Shown: positions 1-5,758 of the stretch, piece after piece
How the letters are laid out: the number at the start of each line of letters is the position of its first letter
Numbering within the stretch: position 1 is the first letter of the stretch
DNA from: a bacterium
Lineage (GTDB): Bacteria > Desulfobacterota > Deferrisomatia > Deferrisomatales > BM512
Direction of reading: 5' to 3'
NCBI GenBank assembly: GCA_009724975.1
Contig: SRXB01000054.1
Location: forward strand, 1-9,973
Length of the DNA: 9,973 nucleotides
Program-made: the position numbers and the translations under genes
The notes under the pieces: generated by a model
The model's input: only the letters and a program-made list of their open reading frames with translations
Told to the model about the DNA's origin: nothing
Database searches by the model: none

Positions 1-1
1 C

Positions 2-310
2 GCCTTCGGCCTTCCCATGCTCTTTGTGGCGGCCCTGCTGGAAGCCCCACTGGCAAGCGCCCTAGCCGCGCCGCCAAAAGCGTGGGTGGCGGTGGCCTTC
101 ATGGGTATTTTCTGCTCCTCGGTCGCCTTCGCGCTATTTTTGAAGGGAGTCGAGAAGATTGGGGCGACTCGGGCCTCGGTCTTCATCTACCTCGTTCCCG
201 CCTTCGCAATCTTTTTCGCCTATTTCATCCTTGGAGAGACTATTACGCCGGAAAAACTCATGGGCGGAGGGGTGATCGTCGCCGGAGTCTGGCTGACCAC
301 CGGCAAATGA
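2..310 (+). CDS. EamA/DMT-family transporter, C-terminal part
   Basis: This is the last 102 residues of an inner-membrane drug/metabolite transporter of the EamA (DMT) superfamily; the start lies left of the window. The visible part corresponds to the second EamA repeat: hydrophobic helices are separated by short polar loops, with the family-like stretch GATRASVFIYLVPAFAIFF followed by LGETITPEK and a final glycine-rich helix ending in TGK. In the family, the Gly/Arg-containing turn followed by a Pro-bearing helix and an LGE motif is typical of the C-terminal repeat. Substrate cannot be read from the sequence, since these proteins export amino acids, nucleotides, metabolites or drugs. The gene ends with TGA only 4 bases from the convergent ampD stop, with no obvious terminator between them. 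Family assignment is confident; specific function is unknown. Confidence 0.85.
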   Translation, partial: AFGLPMLFVAALLEAPLASALAAPPKAWVAVAFMGIFCSSVAFALFLKGVEKIGATRASVFIYLVPAFAIFFAYFILGETITPEKLMGGGVIVAGVWLTTGK

Positions 311-314
311 TTCC

Positions 315-836
315 TTAAAGGAGCTTTCGGGCGCGCTCCCAGTCGAAAAGCGGGCCGGGATCGGTCTTCCTGCCGGGCGAGATGTGCTCGTGGCCCGTAA
401 GCGAGGATGAATTGATTGCCGGATGGGCTTTTTTAAGCTCTTTAAAGAGTTTTCCAAGGGTCTTGTACTGCGATTCGGTATAGCCGGAACTCATATCCCC
501 CTCAAGCTCTACCCCAACCGAGAATTTATTCACCTCCGCGCGCCCCAGCCACTCGCTTTTGCCCGCGTGCCATGCCGCGCAATCGGTATCGACGAACTGG
601 TAGGCCTTCCCTCGCCTCGTTATGAAGAAATGTGCCGAGACTTTGAGATCTTTTATCTTTTCGAAGAAGGGGTGGGCATCCGGCTGAAGGTTGTTCAGGA
701 AAAAATCGCAGACGAAGCCGCCTCCGAATTTCCCGGGCGGCAGGCTGATGTGGTGGATGACGACGCACTCCACATTGGCCCCCTCCCTTGCGGAGAAATT
801 GGGGCTGGGCGTCCACTTGGCCCATTTAACCCTCAT
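315..836 (-). CDS. ampD: AmpD-like 1,6-anhydro-N-acetylmuramyl-L-alanine amidase
   Basis: A 173-residue zinc amidase of the Amidase_2 (PGRP-like) fold. AmpD cuts the lactyl-amide bond between anhydro-N-acetylmuramic acid and the stem peptide in the cytoplasm, a step in peptidoglycan recycling. Length and motifs match AmpD closely: VIHHISLPPGKFGG near residues 26-39, HPFF at 55-58, VSAHF at 66-70, WHAG at 89-92, GVELEG at 108-113, TGHEHISPGRKTDPGP at 147-162. The expected zinc ligands are H28, H149 and D159, with E110 and K157 matching the catalytic region. There is no signal peptide, consistent with cytoplasmic AmpD rather than periplasmic AmiD. The ATG overlaps the stop of the upstream permease gene as ATGA, which implies translational coupling; GGTGAG a few bases upstream can serve as ribosome site. 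It is the last gene of a leftward operon. Confidence 0.93.
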   Translation of the reverse strand: MRVKWAKWTPSPNFSAREGANVECVVIHHISLPPGKFGGGFVCDFFLNNLQPDAHPFFEKIKDLKVSAHFFITRRGKAYQFVDTDCAAWHAGKSEWLGRAEVNKFSVGVELEGDMSSGYTESQYKTLGKLFKELKKAHPAINSSSLTGHEHISPGRKTDPGPLFDWERARKLL

Positions 837-1657
837 GAGTGCTCACCCAGGGGGTCTATGCGTTCGCGTATCTCGTCGCCCATGACGTTTATCCCAAGGA
901 CGGTGAGCATTATCGCGACGCCGGGAAAGAGGGCGAGGTGCGGCGCGAAGAGGAGGTAATCCACCCCCTGGCTCAGGATGCCGCCCCAGGTGGGGGTGTC
1001 TTGCGGGCCGAGGCCGAGAAAGCTAAGGGAGGACTCGGAGAGTATCGTTCCGGCTACGGCGAAGGTGGCCTTTACGGAAAGTGGGCCGACGAGGTTTGGC
1101 AGGATATGCCTGACGGCGATGCGAAAGGGCCCCGCTCCGGTAATCACGGCGGCCTTTACGTATTCGCGCTCTTTTATGGAGAGAACCTCGCCGCGCACAA
1201 GCCTAGCGAACCCGACCCACCCCATGAGCGAGAGGGCGAAGATTACGTTGCCGAGGCTTGGCCCCATCACGCCGGCCAGAGCTATCGCCAGAAGGATTCC
1301 GGGAAAGGCCAGCATTACGTCGACCACGCGCATCACCGCCTCGTCAACCCAGCCGCCCATGTAGCCCGAGACGAAACCTATCGCGGTTCCCGCCAGAAGA
1401 CTTACCCCGACCACCGCGAACCCCACCAGAAGGCTCACCCTGCCGCCGTAAAGCAGGCCCGAGAGCACATCCCTTCCCAGTTTGTCCTGCCCTAGCCAGT
1501 GGGCCGCCCCGGGCGCCGCAAGACCTTCCTTTAGGTTTAAGGCTTCGGGGTCATAGGGTGAAATGAGGGGCGCGAAGATTGCCGAGAGTAGCAAAAGCGC
1601 CAAAATGGCGGCGGCGCCGAGAAAGAAAAGGTCGAAACCGCAAAAGCGCGCCTTCAC
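833..1657 (-). CDS. DppC/OppC-type peptide or nickel ABC transporter permease
   Basis: A 274-residue inner-membrane permease subunit of an ABC importer of the peptide/opine/nickel class. Visible signatures are the N-terminal membrane anchor (about residues 8-32), APLISPYDP, HWLGQDKLGRDVLSGLLYGG at 53-72, and the cytoplasmic EAA coupling loop EYVKAAVITGAGPFRIAVRH followed by ILPN (165-188), which docks with the ATPase. LSFLGLGPQDTPTWGG (211-226) is also classic for DppC/OppC. The open frame extends to 1921, but that leader is Arg-rich and overlaps dppB antisensically in character. I choose the GTG at 1657 because GAGGGGG lies just upstream and it sits 2 nt after the dppB stop. Peptide, muropeptide or nickel are all possible substrates; adjacency to ampD favours cell-wall peptides (inference). 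No ATPase or binding protein is encoded in the window. Confidence 0.92.
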   Translation of the reverse strand: MKARFCGFDLFFLGAAAILALLLLSAIFAPLISPYDPEALNLKEGLAAPGAAHWLGQDKLGRDVLSGLLYGGRVSLLVGFAVVGVSLLAGTAIGFVSGYMGGWVDEAVMRVVDVMLAFPGILLAIALAGVMGPSLGNVIFALSLMGWVGFARLVRGEVLSIKEREYVKAAVITGAGPFRIAVRHILPNLVGPLSVKATFAVAGTILSESSLSFLGLGPQDTPTWGGILSQGVDYLLFAPHLALFPGVAIMLTVLGINVMGDEIRERIDPLGEHS

Positions 1658-1659
1658 GG

Positions 1660-2568
1660 CTACCCCCTCACCCGCGGGTCGGCGGCGCGGATGGCGAGAT
1701 CGGCCAAAAAGTTGGCCGCGACGTACCCAAGGCTTATCACCAGCACGCACCCCTGCACCACGGGGTAATCGCGCCCGTTTATCGCCTGCAGAAGAAGGGT
1801 TCCGATTCCGGGCCAGGCGAAGACCGCCTCGGCGATTACCGCGCCCGAGAGCAAGGCTCCTAGCTGAAGCCCGAGGATGGTTATCACGGGGATGGCGGCG
1901 TTGCGCATGGCGTGGAGCCATATCACCTTTCGCTCGCTCACCCCTCGCGCCCTCGCCGCCTGAAGATACTCGGCCCCCAGTACGTCGGCGAGGCTGGTCC
2001 GCACCATGCGGGACAAAATCGCCGCCAGCGCGAACCCCAAAGTGACGGCGGGGAGGATGACGCTTGCAAAGCCGTCACGCCCCGAGACGGGGAGCCAGCG
2101 AAGATTCACCGAAAAGAGCATAATCAGCAAGGGGCCGAGCCAGAAATTTGGCATGGAAACCCCCACCAACCCCAGCGCCAGCGTAGCGCGGTCGATTGCC
2201 TTTCCCTTGTTGACCGCCGCCGCCACCCCGAGGGGCAGAGCCACCAGAAGGGCTATCAAGAGGGAGACTCCGGCAAGCTGCAGAGTCGCCGGAAGGCGCG
2301 CCGCTATAACCTCCCTCACGGGTTTTCGGTAGGCGAAGCTCATTCCCAGCTCGCCCTTGGCGAGCCCGCCGAGATAATCCAGATACTGGGTCATAATCGG
2401 CTTTTCCAGCCCCAGTTCGGCGCGCAGGGCGGCCTTGTCGGCGGCGGCGGCGGTTTCGCCGAGCATAACGTCAACCGGATCGCCCGGGACGAGGTGTATG
2501 AAGGCGAAAACCAGCGTTATTACGCCGATTACCGTCGGGATAAGGGTCAGGAGCCTCTTTTTCAGCAT
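1660..2568 (-). CDS. DppB/OppB-type peptide or nickel ABC transporter permease
   Basis: A 302-residue permease that should pair with the DppC-like protein to form the membrane channel of a peptide/nickel-class ABC importer. It begins with the family's characteristic first helix (LLTLIPTVIGVITLVFAF) and the HLVPGDPVD motif at 25-33. An extracytoplasmic region with LGLEKPIMTQYLDYL and GELGMSF follows, then LPATLQL, the EAA loop EYLQAARARGVSERKVI (200-216) with NAAIP, and ends with FAWPGIGTLLLQAINGRDYPVVQG (250-273). The frame is open to an in-frame TTG at 2604, 29 nt inside the upstream MFS gene. I prefer the ATG at 2568 because it matches the usual N-terminus of the family and leaves a 7-nt gap, although its ribosome site is weak. 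The stop is TAG, 2 nt before the dppC-like GTG. Confidence 0.92.
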   Translation of the reverse strand: MLKKRLLTLIPTVIGVITLVFAFIHLVPGDPVDVMLGETAAAADKAALRAELGLEKPIMTQYLDYLGGLAKGELGMSFAYRKPVREVIAARLPATLQLAGVSLLIALLVALPLGVAAAVNKGKAIDRATLALGLVGVSMPNFWLGPLLIMLFSVNLRWLPVSGRDGFASVILPAVTLGFALAAILSRMVRTSLADVLGAEYLQAARARGVSERKVIWLHAMRNAAIPVITILGLQLGALLSGAVIAEAVFAWPGIGTLLLQAINGRDYPVVQGCVLVISLGYVAANFLADLAIRAADPRVRG

Positions 2569-2575
2569 CTTGGGA

Positions 2576-3844
2576 TTATATATCCGCGCCGCCGGAATCT
2601 TCAACGGCTCCGGCTTTAGTGAAATTCAGGATGACCAGACCCCCGCCTATCAAAAGGAGGAGCGAGAGTATGGAAACGCGTGGATTTCGGGTGGCCACCG
2701 AAACCCAGCCCATCAAAACCGGCCCCAAAACGGCGGCGAATTTGCCGAGCATGTTGTAAAAGCCGAAAAACTGCGCCGAGCGGTCCTTCGGGATGAGCCT
2801 TGCGTAATAAGAGCGGCTGAGCGCCTGCACTCCGCCCTGGGCGAGGCCTATTATCACCGCCAGCGCGTAAAACTCGGCGGCGCTGTCCATCTTGTAGCCC
2901 CAGAAAATCACTCCGCAGTAGATTAAAAGCCCCGCCGAGAGGGCCTTTTTCACCCCGAACCGCTCGCCAAGCCTCCCAAAGGCTATCGCCGAGGGGAAAC
3001 CCACGAATTGGGTTATCAAAAGGGCGGTCATTAGGTCGGAGGAGGAGAAGCCGAGGCTTAGGCCGTAATCTACCGCCATTACTATTATGGTGTCGACGCC
3101 GTCTATGTAGAGCCAGTAGGCGATGAGAAAGTAAAGGACCGGCTTTAGCCCCCTTATGTGGCGAAAAGTCTCGGCCAGATCGCGCAAACCCTTCCTGATG
3201 GAGTGGCCGCGTCCGGCCAAGGGGCTTTTGCGCTCCTTGACTAGCATGAGAAGCGGCAGGGAAAAGATTCCCCACCAGACCGCCACGAGCAAAAACGAGA
3301 ACCGCACCGCGTCCGCCGCCGAGGCCATGCCGAAAAGCCCGGGCTTTAAGACCATGAAGATGTTCAGGGAAAAGAGAAGCCCGCCGCCAAGGTAGCCGAG
3401 CGAAAAACCCAGCGCCGAGGAGAAATCGTAGTCTTCCTTGCGGGAAACGCTGACAAGGAGGGAATCGTAGAAGATGTTGCCGCCCATGAACCCCGCCATC
3501 GCCGTTGCGTAAGCCAGCGCGGCGAGAGGCCACTCTCCCTTGGGTATCAAAAAGAGCGAAAGGGTGGCGAGCACTCCCACCGAGGCGAAAAAACCCAAAA
3601 AGCGCTTTTTGGAGCCGCCCCTGTCGGCTATCGCGCCAAGGAAGGGAGCCAGCACCGCCACGAGAAGGCCCGCGCCGGAATTGGCCGCCCCCAGCCGGAA
3701 GGTGGAATCAGCGGCCGGAGCCCCCATACACCAGAACTCCTTGAAAAAGACAGGAAAAAAGCCCGCCATCACCGTGGTGGCGAAGGCGGAGTTGGCCCAG
3801 TCGTAAAGAGCCCAGGCCCAGGTGTCGGCGCTTATCTTCCTCAA
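2576..3844 (-). CDS. UMF1/Atg22-type MFS transporter
   Basis: A 422-residue major facilitator protein with about 12 predicted membrane helices, first gene of the leftward operon. The N-terminal WALYDWANSAFATTV (residues 11-25) is the hallmark of the UMF1/Atg22-like branch. Other features are the motif-A-like loop GAIADRGGSKKR (70-81), SALGFSLGYLGGGL (143-156), and the C-terminal half with QGGVQALSRSYYARLIPKD (336-354) and FFGFYNMLGKFAAVLGP (359-375). Bacterial UMF1 proteins have no settled substrate; yeast Atg22 exports amino acids from the vacuole. In this operon, amino-acid or peptide movement linked to cell-wall recycling is an attractive guess but only an inference. It is not an AmpG by motif. 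The start is TTG at 3844, supported by an AAAGGAGG site 5 nt upstream and by the family-typical N-terminus right after it. Confidence 0.9.
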   Translation of the reverse strand: MRKISADTWAWALYDWANSAFATTVMAGFFPVFFKEFWCMGAPAADSTFRLGAANSGAGLLVAVLAPFLGAIADRGGSKKRFLGFFASVGVLATLSLFLIPKGEWPLAALAYATAMAGFMGGNIFYDSLLVSVSRKEDYDFSSALGFSLGYLGGGLLFSLNIFMVLKPGLFGMASAADAVRFSFLLVAVWWGIFSLPLLMLVKERKSPLAGRGHSIRKGLRDLAETFRHIRGLKPVLYFLIAYWLYIDGVDTIIVMAVDYGLSLGFSSSDLMTALLITQFVGFPSAIAFGRLGERFGVKKALSAGLLIYCGVIFWGYKMDSAAEFYALAVIIGLAQGGVQALSRSYYARLIPKDRSAQFFGFYNMLGKFAAVLGPVLMGWVSVATRNPRVSILSLLLLIGGGLVILNFTKAGAVEDSGGADI

Positions 3845-3849
3845 ATCCG

Positions 3850-3857
3850 CCTCCTTT
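3850..3857 (-). promoter_or_regulatory. Strong Shine-Dalgarno fixing the TTG start of the MFS gene
   Basis: On the minus strand the sequence reads AAAGGAGG, then CGGAT, then TTG. This is an almost ideal anti-16S match at a good 5-nt spacing, and the encoded protein reaches its conserved WALYDWANSAF motif within 11 residues. The TTG is therefore a real initiation codon rather than an artefact of an open frame. Confidence 0.8.
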
Positions 3858-3907
3858 AAGTTCGCGCCTACACTTTAAACTTCACCGGCCCGCCTTAGCG
3901 ATAAAAA

Positions 3908-3919
3908 AATTGGCCAATT
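3908..3919. repeat. Perfect 12-bp palindrome AATTGGCCAATT
   Basis: AATTGGCCAATT is its own reverse complement and sits in the divergent spacer, about 70 bp upstream of the MFS start codon. Its centre is 26 bp from the centre of the neighbouring Rex-like palindrome, so the two could be operators on nearly the same DNA face. The size fits a dimeric regulator site, but a perfect palindrome this short in AT-rich DNA can arise by chance. Confidence 0.4.
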
Positions 3920-3930
3920 CAACCCGACGG

Positions 3931-3948
3931 TGGTTAAATATTTCACCA
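3931..3948. promoter_or_regulatory. Rex-like operator palindrome
   Basis: The 18-bp sequence TGGTTAAATATTTCACCA is palindromic apart from one mismatched pair. It agrees at 15 of 18 positions with the well-known Rex consensus TTGTGAAATATTTCACAA. Rex is a repressor released by NADH and often controls respiratory and fermentative genes. The site lies about 87 bp upstream of the MFS start and about 270 bp upstream of the nuo -35 box, so either operon or an unseen promoter could be its target. A CRP/FNR-family site (half-sites around an AATATT core) is the main alternative. Confidence 0.45.
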
Positions 3949-3977
3949 GCGACGAGCACGGTTAATGCACCTCGCCG

Positions 3978-4001
3978 CAAAGCCTTTTAAAAAGCGCTTT
4001 G
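3978..4001. repeat. Inverted repeat CAAAGC / GCTTTG
   Basis: CAAAGC at 3978-3983 is repeated in inverted form at 3996-4001, with a 12-nt AT-rich interior. As DNA it could bind a dimer; as RNA it would form only a 6-bp stem with a large loop, with no following T-tract. Function unknown. Confidence 0.25.
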
Positions 4002-4154
4002 TCGGCCAACAACGGCGCACCGGACACAAGTGTTTTATAACATCGTTTCGCTGTCGCGGCCCTTCTTTGCCCAAGATGAATAACCTGCCGCGCCATCTGG
4101 ACATTTTATCTTTCAACCGTTCTAGCGCGGGCCATTCACAAGACTCACAAGTTA

Positions 4155-4187
4155 GGCGCGGAAAAGTGCCCTTTTGTAATTTTTTTA
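4155..4187 (+). terminator. Weak intrinsic-terminator-like hairpin
   Basis: GGCGC (4155-4159) can pair with GTGCC (4166-4170), using one G-T pair and a 6-nt GGAAAA loop. It is followed by CTTTTG and then a run of seven to eight T at 4180-4187. The stem is short, so this is only a candidate. If real, it would stop a rightward transcript arising within the spacer just ahead of the nuo promoter. The T-rich stretch may instead be an UP element for that promoter. Confidence 0.2.
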
Positions 4188-4215
4188 TCAATGTTTCAAA
4201 AATTGGGCTAAGCGG

Positions 4216-4251
4216 TTGACAACCAGGACCCCTTGCCGTATCTTGCAAGGG
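4216..4251 (+). promoter_or_regulatory. Sigma70-type nuo promoter with overlapping inverted repeat
   Basis: A perfect -35 hexamer TTGACA (4216-4221) is followed after exactly 17 nt by TATCTT (4239-4244), matching TATAAT at four of six positions. AT-rich DNA upstream (about 4174-4209) could act as an UP element. Transcription would begin near 4251-4252, giving a leader of roughly 38 nt before nuoA. CCCTTGC (4230-4236) and GCAAGGG (4245-4251) form a perfect 7-bp inverted repeat with the -10 box in its 8-nt centre. That is a typical position for a repressor operator, or for a hairpin only partly included in the transcript. Confidence 0.75.
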
Positions 4252-4288
4252 ATTATTTTTTGGCCTCTACCCTAAAAAAGGCAAAAAG

Positions 4289-4672
4289 ATGAACGGAACG
4301 TGGATCTTAGACCTCATCTATGTCCTTGTCTTCATAGTGGTCGGCGCGGGCGCCGCCGCTCTCCCCTTCATAATAGTAGCGCTCCTCGCGCCAAAGACAG
4401 TCCACGAAAAAACCCTCGAAACATACGAATGCGGCATGGACCCCTACGGGCCGGCCTGGATTCGCTACGGCGTGCTCTACTACCTTTACGCCCTCATGTT
4501 CCTCGCTTTCGACGTGGACGTCCTTTACCTTTTCCCAGCCGCCCTCGCCTATAAAAAGATTCCGGGAATGGGCGTGGCGGTGGAATTCATCCTCTTCATC
4601 GCAATCCTCGCCCTGGCCATAGTCTACGCATGGCGAAAGGGTGTCTTCACATGGTCAAGGAGAAAGATTTGA
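4289..4672 (+). CDS. nuoA: NADH-quinone oxidoreductase (complex I) subunit A
   Basis: A 127-residue inner-membrane subunit of complex I with three membrane helices, matching the family in length. After helix 1 comes the loop with TYECGMDPYGPAW (residues 45-57), where E47, C48 and G49 are the conserved YECG motif. RYGVLYYLYALMFLAFDVDVLYLFP (59-83) follows. The loop and helix lie near the quinone cavity and the start of the proton-relay path with NuoH and NuoJ. D75 is conserved; D77 stands where many homologues have glutamate (FDVE), and the common FPWA reads FPAA. ATG follows a modest AAGG ribosome site 7 nt upstream. It is the first gene of the nuo operon, and its end overlaps nuoB. Confidence 0.96.
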   Translation: MNGTWILDLIYVLVFIVVGAGAAALPFIIVALLAPKTVHEKTLETYECGMDPYGPAWIRYGVLYYLYALMFLAFDVDVLYLFPAALAYKKIPGMGVAVEFILFIAILALAIVYAWRKGVFTWSRRKI

Positions 4673-5268
4673 AACCCATACTCGTCGAAGGGTGCGAGGC
4701 TTGCCCCTCTTTCGGGCAGGGTCCTGGCTACAAGGTGAAATCCCACGATCCGGCGATGGTGGGCGCGGTGCAGACCCTCGTGAATTTCTGCCGCGCCAAC
4801 TCCGTCTGGCCGATGACCTTCGGCCTGGCCTGCTGCGCCATCGAGATGATGGCCGCCGGCATGGCGAGGGTTGACATGTCGCGCTACGGCTCGGAGGTCT
4901 TTCGCCCCTCGCCCCGCCAGTGCGACCTAATGATAGTCGCGGGAACCCTCAACAAGAAGATGGCCCCCGTCCTCCTTCGCCTCTACGAGCAGATGCCCGC
5001 CCCCAAGTGGGTCATCGCGATGGGCAACTGCGCTATCTCCGGCGGCCCCTTCGCCATCGAGGAAAATTACAATGTCATTGAGGGCGTCGACCGGCTGATA
5101 CCCGTCGACGTTTACATACCCGGCTGTCCGCCGCGCCCCGAGGCCCTGCTTGAGGGAATCTTCAAGCTGCAGGAGCTCATCAGCGGCCACCGCCACCCCC
5201 TGCCGCAGATGAAGGGCCTTCTCGCCCCCAAAAGGGTGAACCCCAGAGGTATCTCCAATGACAGCTGA
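4651..5268 (+). CDS. nuoB: NADH-quinone oxidoreductase subunit B (N2 cluster)
   Basis: A 205-residue peripheral-arm subunit carrying the terminal 4Fe-4S cluster N2, which hands electrons to quinone. Ligand motifs are intact: FGLACCAIEMM (C61, C62), MGNCAISGGPF (C127) and IPGCPPRPEA (C159). The N-terminus has an extra GCEACP segment (C15, C18) not part of N2. Starts are ambiguous: an ATG at 4630 has no ribosome site; the ATG at 4651 (chosen) has GAAAGGG 9 nt upstream; and a TTG at 4669 has an even better AAGGAG 6 nt upstream and would overlap the nuoA stop as TTGA (199 residues). All begin inside nuoA, showing translational coupling. The C-terminus overlaps nuoC by 11 nt. Function is certain; the exact start is not. 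Confidence 0.95.
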   Translation: MVKEKDLKPILVEGCEACPSFGQGPGYKVKSHDPAMVGAVQTLVNFCRANSVWPMTFGLACCAIEMMAAGMARVDMSRYGSEVFRPSPRQCDLMIVAGTLNKKMAPVLLRLYEQMPAPKWVIAMGNCAISGGPFAIEENYNVIEGVDRLIPVDVYIPGCPPRPEALLEGIFKLQELISGHRHPLPQMKGLLAPKRVNPRGISNDS

Positions 5269-5758
5269 GTCTTTGGCCGCAAAGCTCCGCCAGATAAAGG
5301 GGCTTGACGTTAGGGAGAGCGATTACGCCAAAACCAGATGCACCCTCGACGTGGTCGCCGAGAAGGAAGCCGTCCGCGACTTCGCCCTGGCGGTGCGCGA
5401 GGCGGGCTATCTCATCGAATCGGTCACCGGCGTTGACGCGAACCCCATGATGGTCGTCTACCACTTCACCAACATCCACGACGTCTCCCGCGTCACCGGA
5501 AAGGTCCTCGTGGATAGGGAAGATAAAAACTGCCCCACCATTGAGGACATCTACCCGGGCGCGAACTGGCACGAGCGCGAGACGAGGGATTTTTTCGGGA
5601 TAACCTTCACCGGCCACCCCGACATGACCCCCCTCATCCTCCCCGAGGAAGAGACCGACTTTCACCCGCTCCTCAAGGGCGAAGGGAAACTCAAGAACCT
5701 TGGCGAGCTACTTGAGCGCTTCGCGGCTCCCAAAAAGGAAGCGGAGGTGTCCGAATGA
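5258..5758 (+). CDS. nuoC: NADH-quinone oxidoreductase subunit C (30-kDa type)
   Basis: A 166-residue hydrophilic subunit of the peripheral arm that packs against NuoD and NuoI. The 30-kDa signature is clear: PTIEDIYPGANWHERETRDFFGI (residues 92-114) followed by GHPDMTPLILPEE. NuoC is separate from NuoD here, unlike the fused NuoCD of enterobacteria. The protein is at the short end of the family, with a reduced C-terminal tail ending in a Lys/Glu-rich stretch. ATG at 5258 has AGAGG 8 nt upstream and lies within the end of nuoB (11-nt overlap). Its TGA overlaps the nuoD ATG as ATGA. Confidence 0.96.
   Translation: MTAESLAAKLRQIKGLDVRESDYAKTRCTLDVVAEKEAVRDFALAVREAGYLIESVTGVDANPMMVVYHFTNIHDVSRVTGKVLVDREDKNCPTIEDIYPGANWHERETRDFFGITFTGHPDMTPLILPEEETDFHPLLKGEGKLKNLGELLERFAAPKKEAEVSE

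Larger units (their letters stand above)
3845..4288. other. Divergent intergenic regulatory spacer, no gene seen
   Basis: A 444-bp region between the leftward MFS operon and the rightward nuo operon. It is more AT-rich than its flanks, especially at 3900-3950 and 4170-4265. Short open frames exist on both strands (for example 3965-4219 plus and 3943-4248 minus), but they lack ribosome sites and recognisable motifs and are Arg/Lys/Cys-rich by chance. The spacer holds palindromes at 3908-3919 and 3931-3948, an inverted repeat at 3978-4001, a weak terminator-like hairpin near 4155-4187 and the nuo promoter at 4216-4251. I found no convincing sigma70 promoter for the MFS operon, although a promoter must lie somewhere between about 3860 and 3960 on the minus strand. 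Confidence 0.7.

Noticed and set aside
305..345. Bidirectional terminator between the convergent EamA gene and ampD
   Set aside because: Only 4 bp separate the stops, and no GC stem with a T-tract is visible on either strand.
423..959. 178-codon plus-strand frame across ampD and the DppC-like gene
   Set aside because: It lies antisense to two clearly recognised genes and crosses their junction; composition is that of a shadow frame.
1658..1921. Long N-terminal extension of the DppC-like gene
   Set aside because: The added 88 residues are Arg/Gly/Pro-rich and overlap dppB in another frame; family proteins begin near the chosen GTG, which has a good ribosome site.
2576..3844. MFS gene as an AmpG muropeptide permease
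   Set aside because: AmpD neighbourhood made this tempting, but WALYDWANSAFATTV and QALSRSYYARLIP mark the UMF1/Atg22 branch.
3965..4219. 84-codon plus-strand frame in the spacer
   Set aside because: No ribosome site, basic random-looking composition, no hydrophobic or known motif.
3943..4248. 101-codon minus-strand frame in the spacer
   Set aside because: TTG start without a ribosome site; Arg/Cys/Trp-rich sequence with no motif; covers the nuo promoter.
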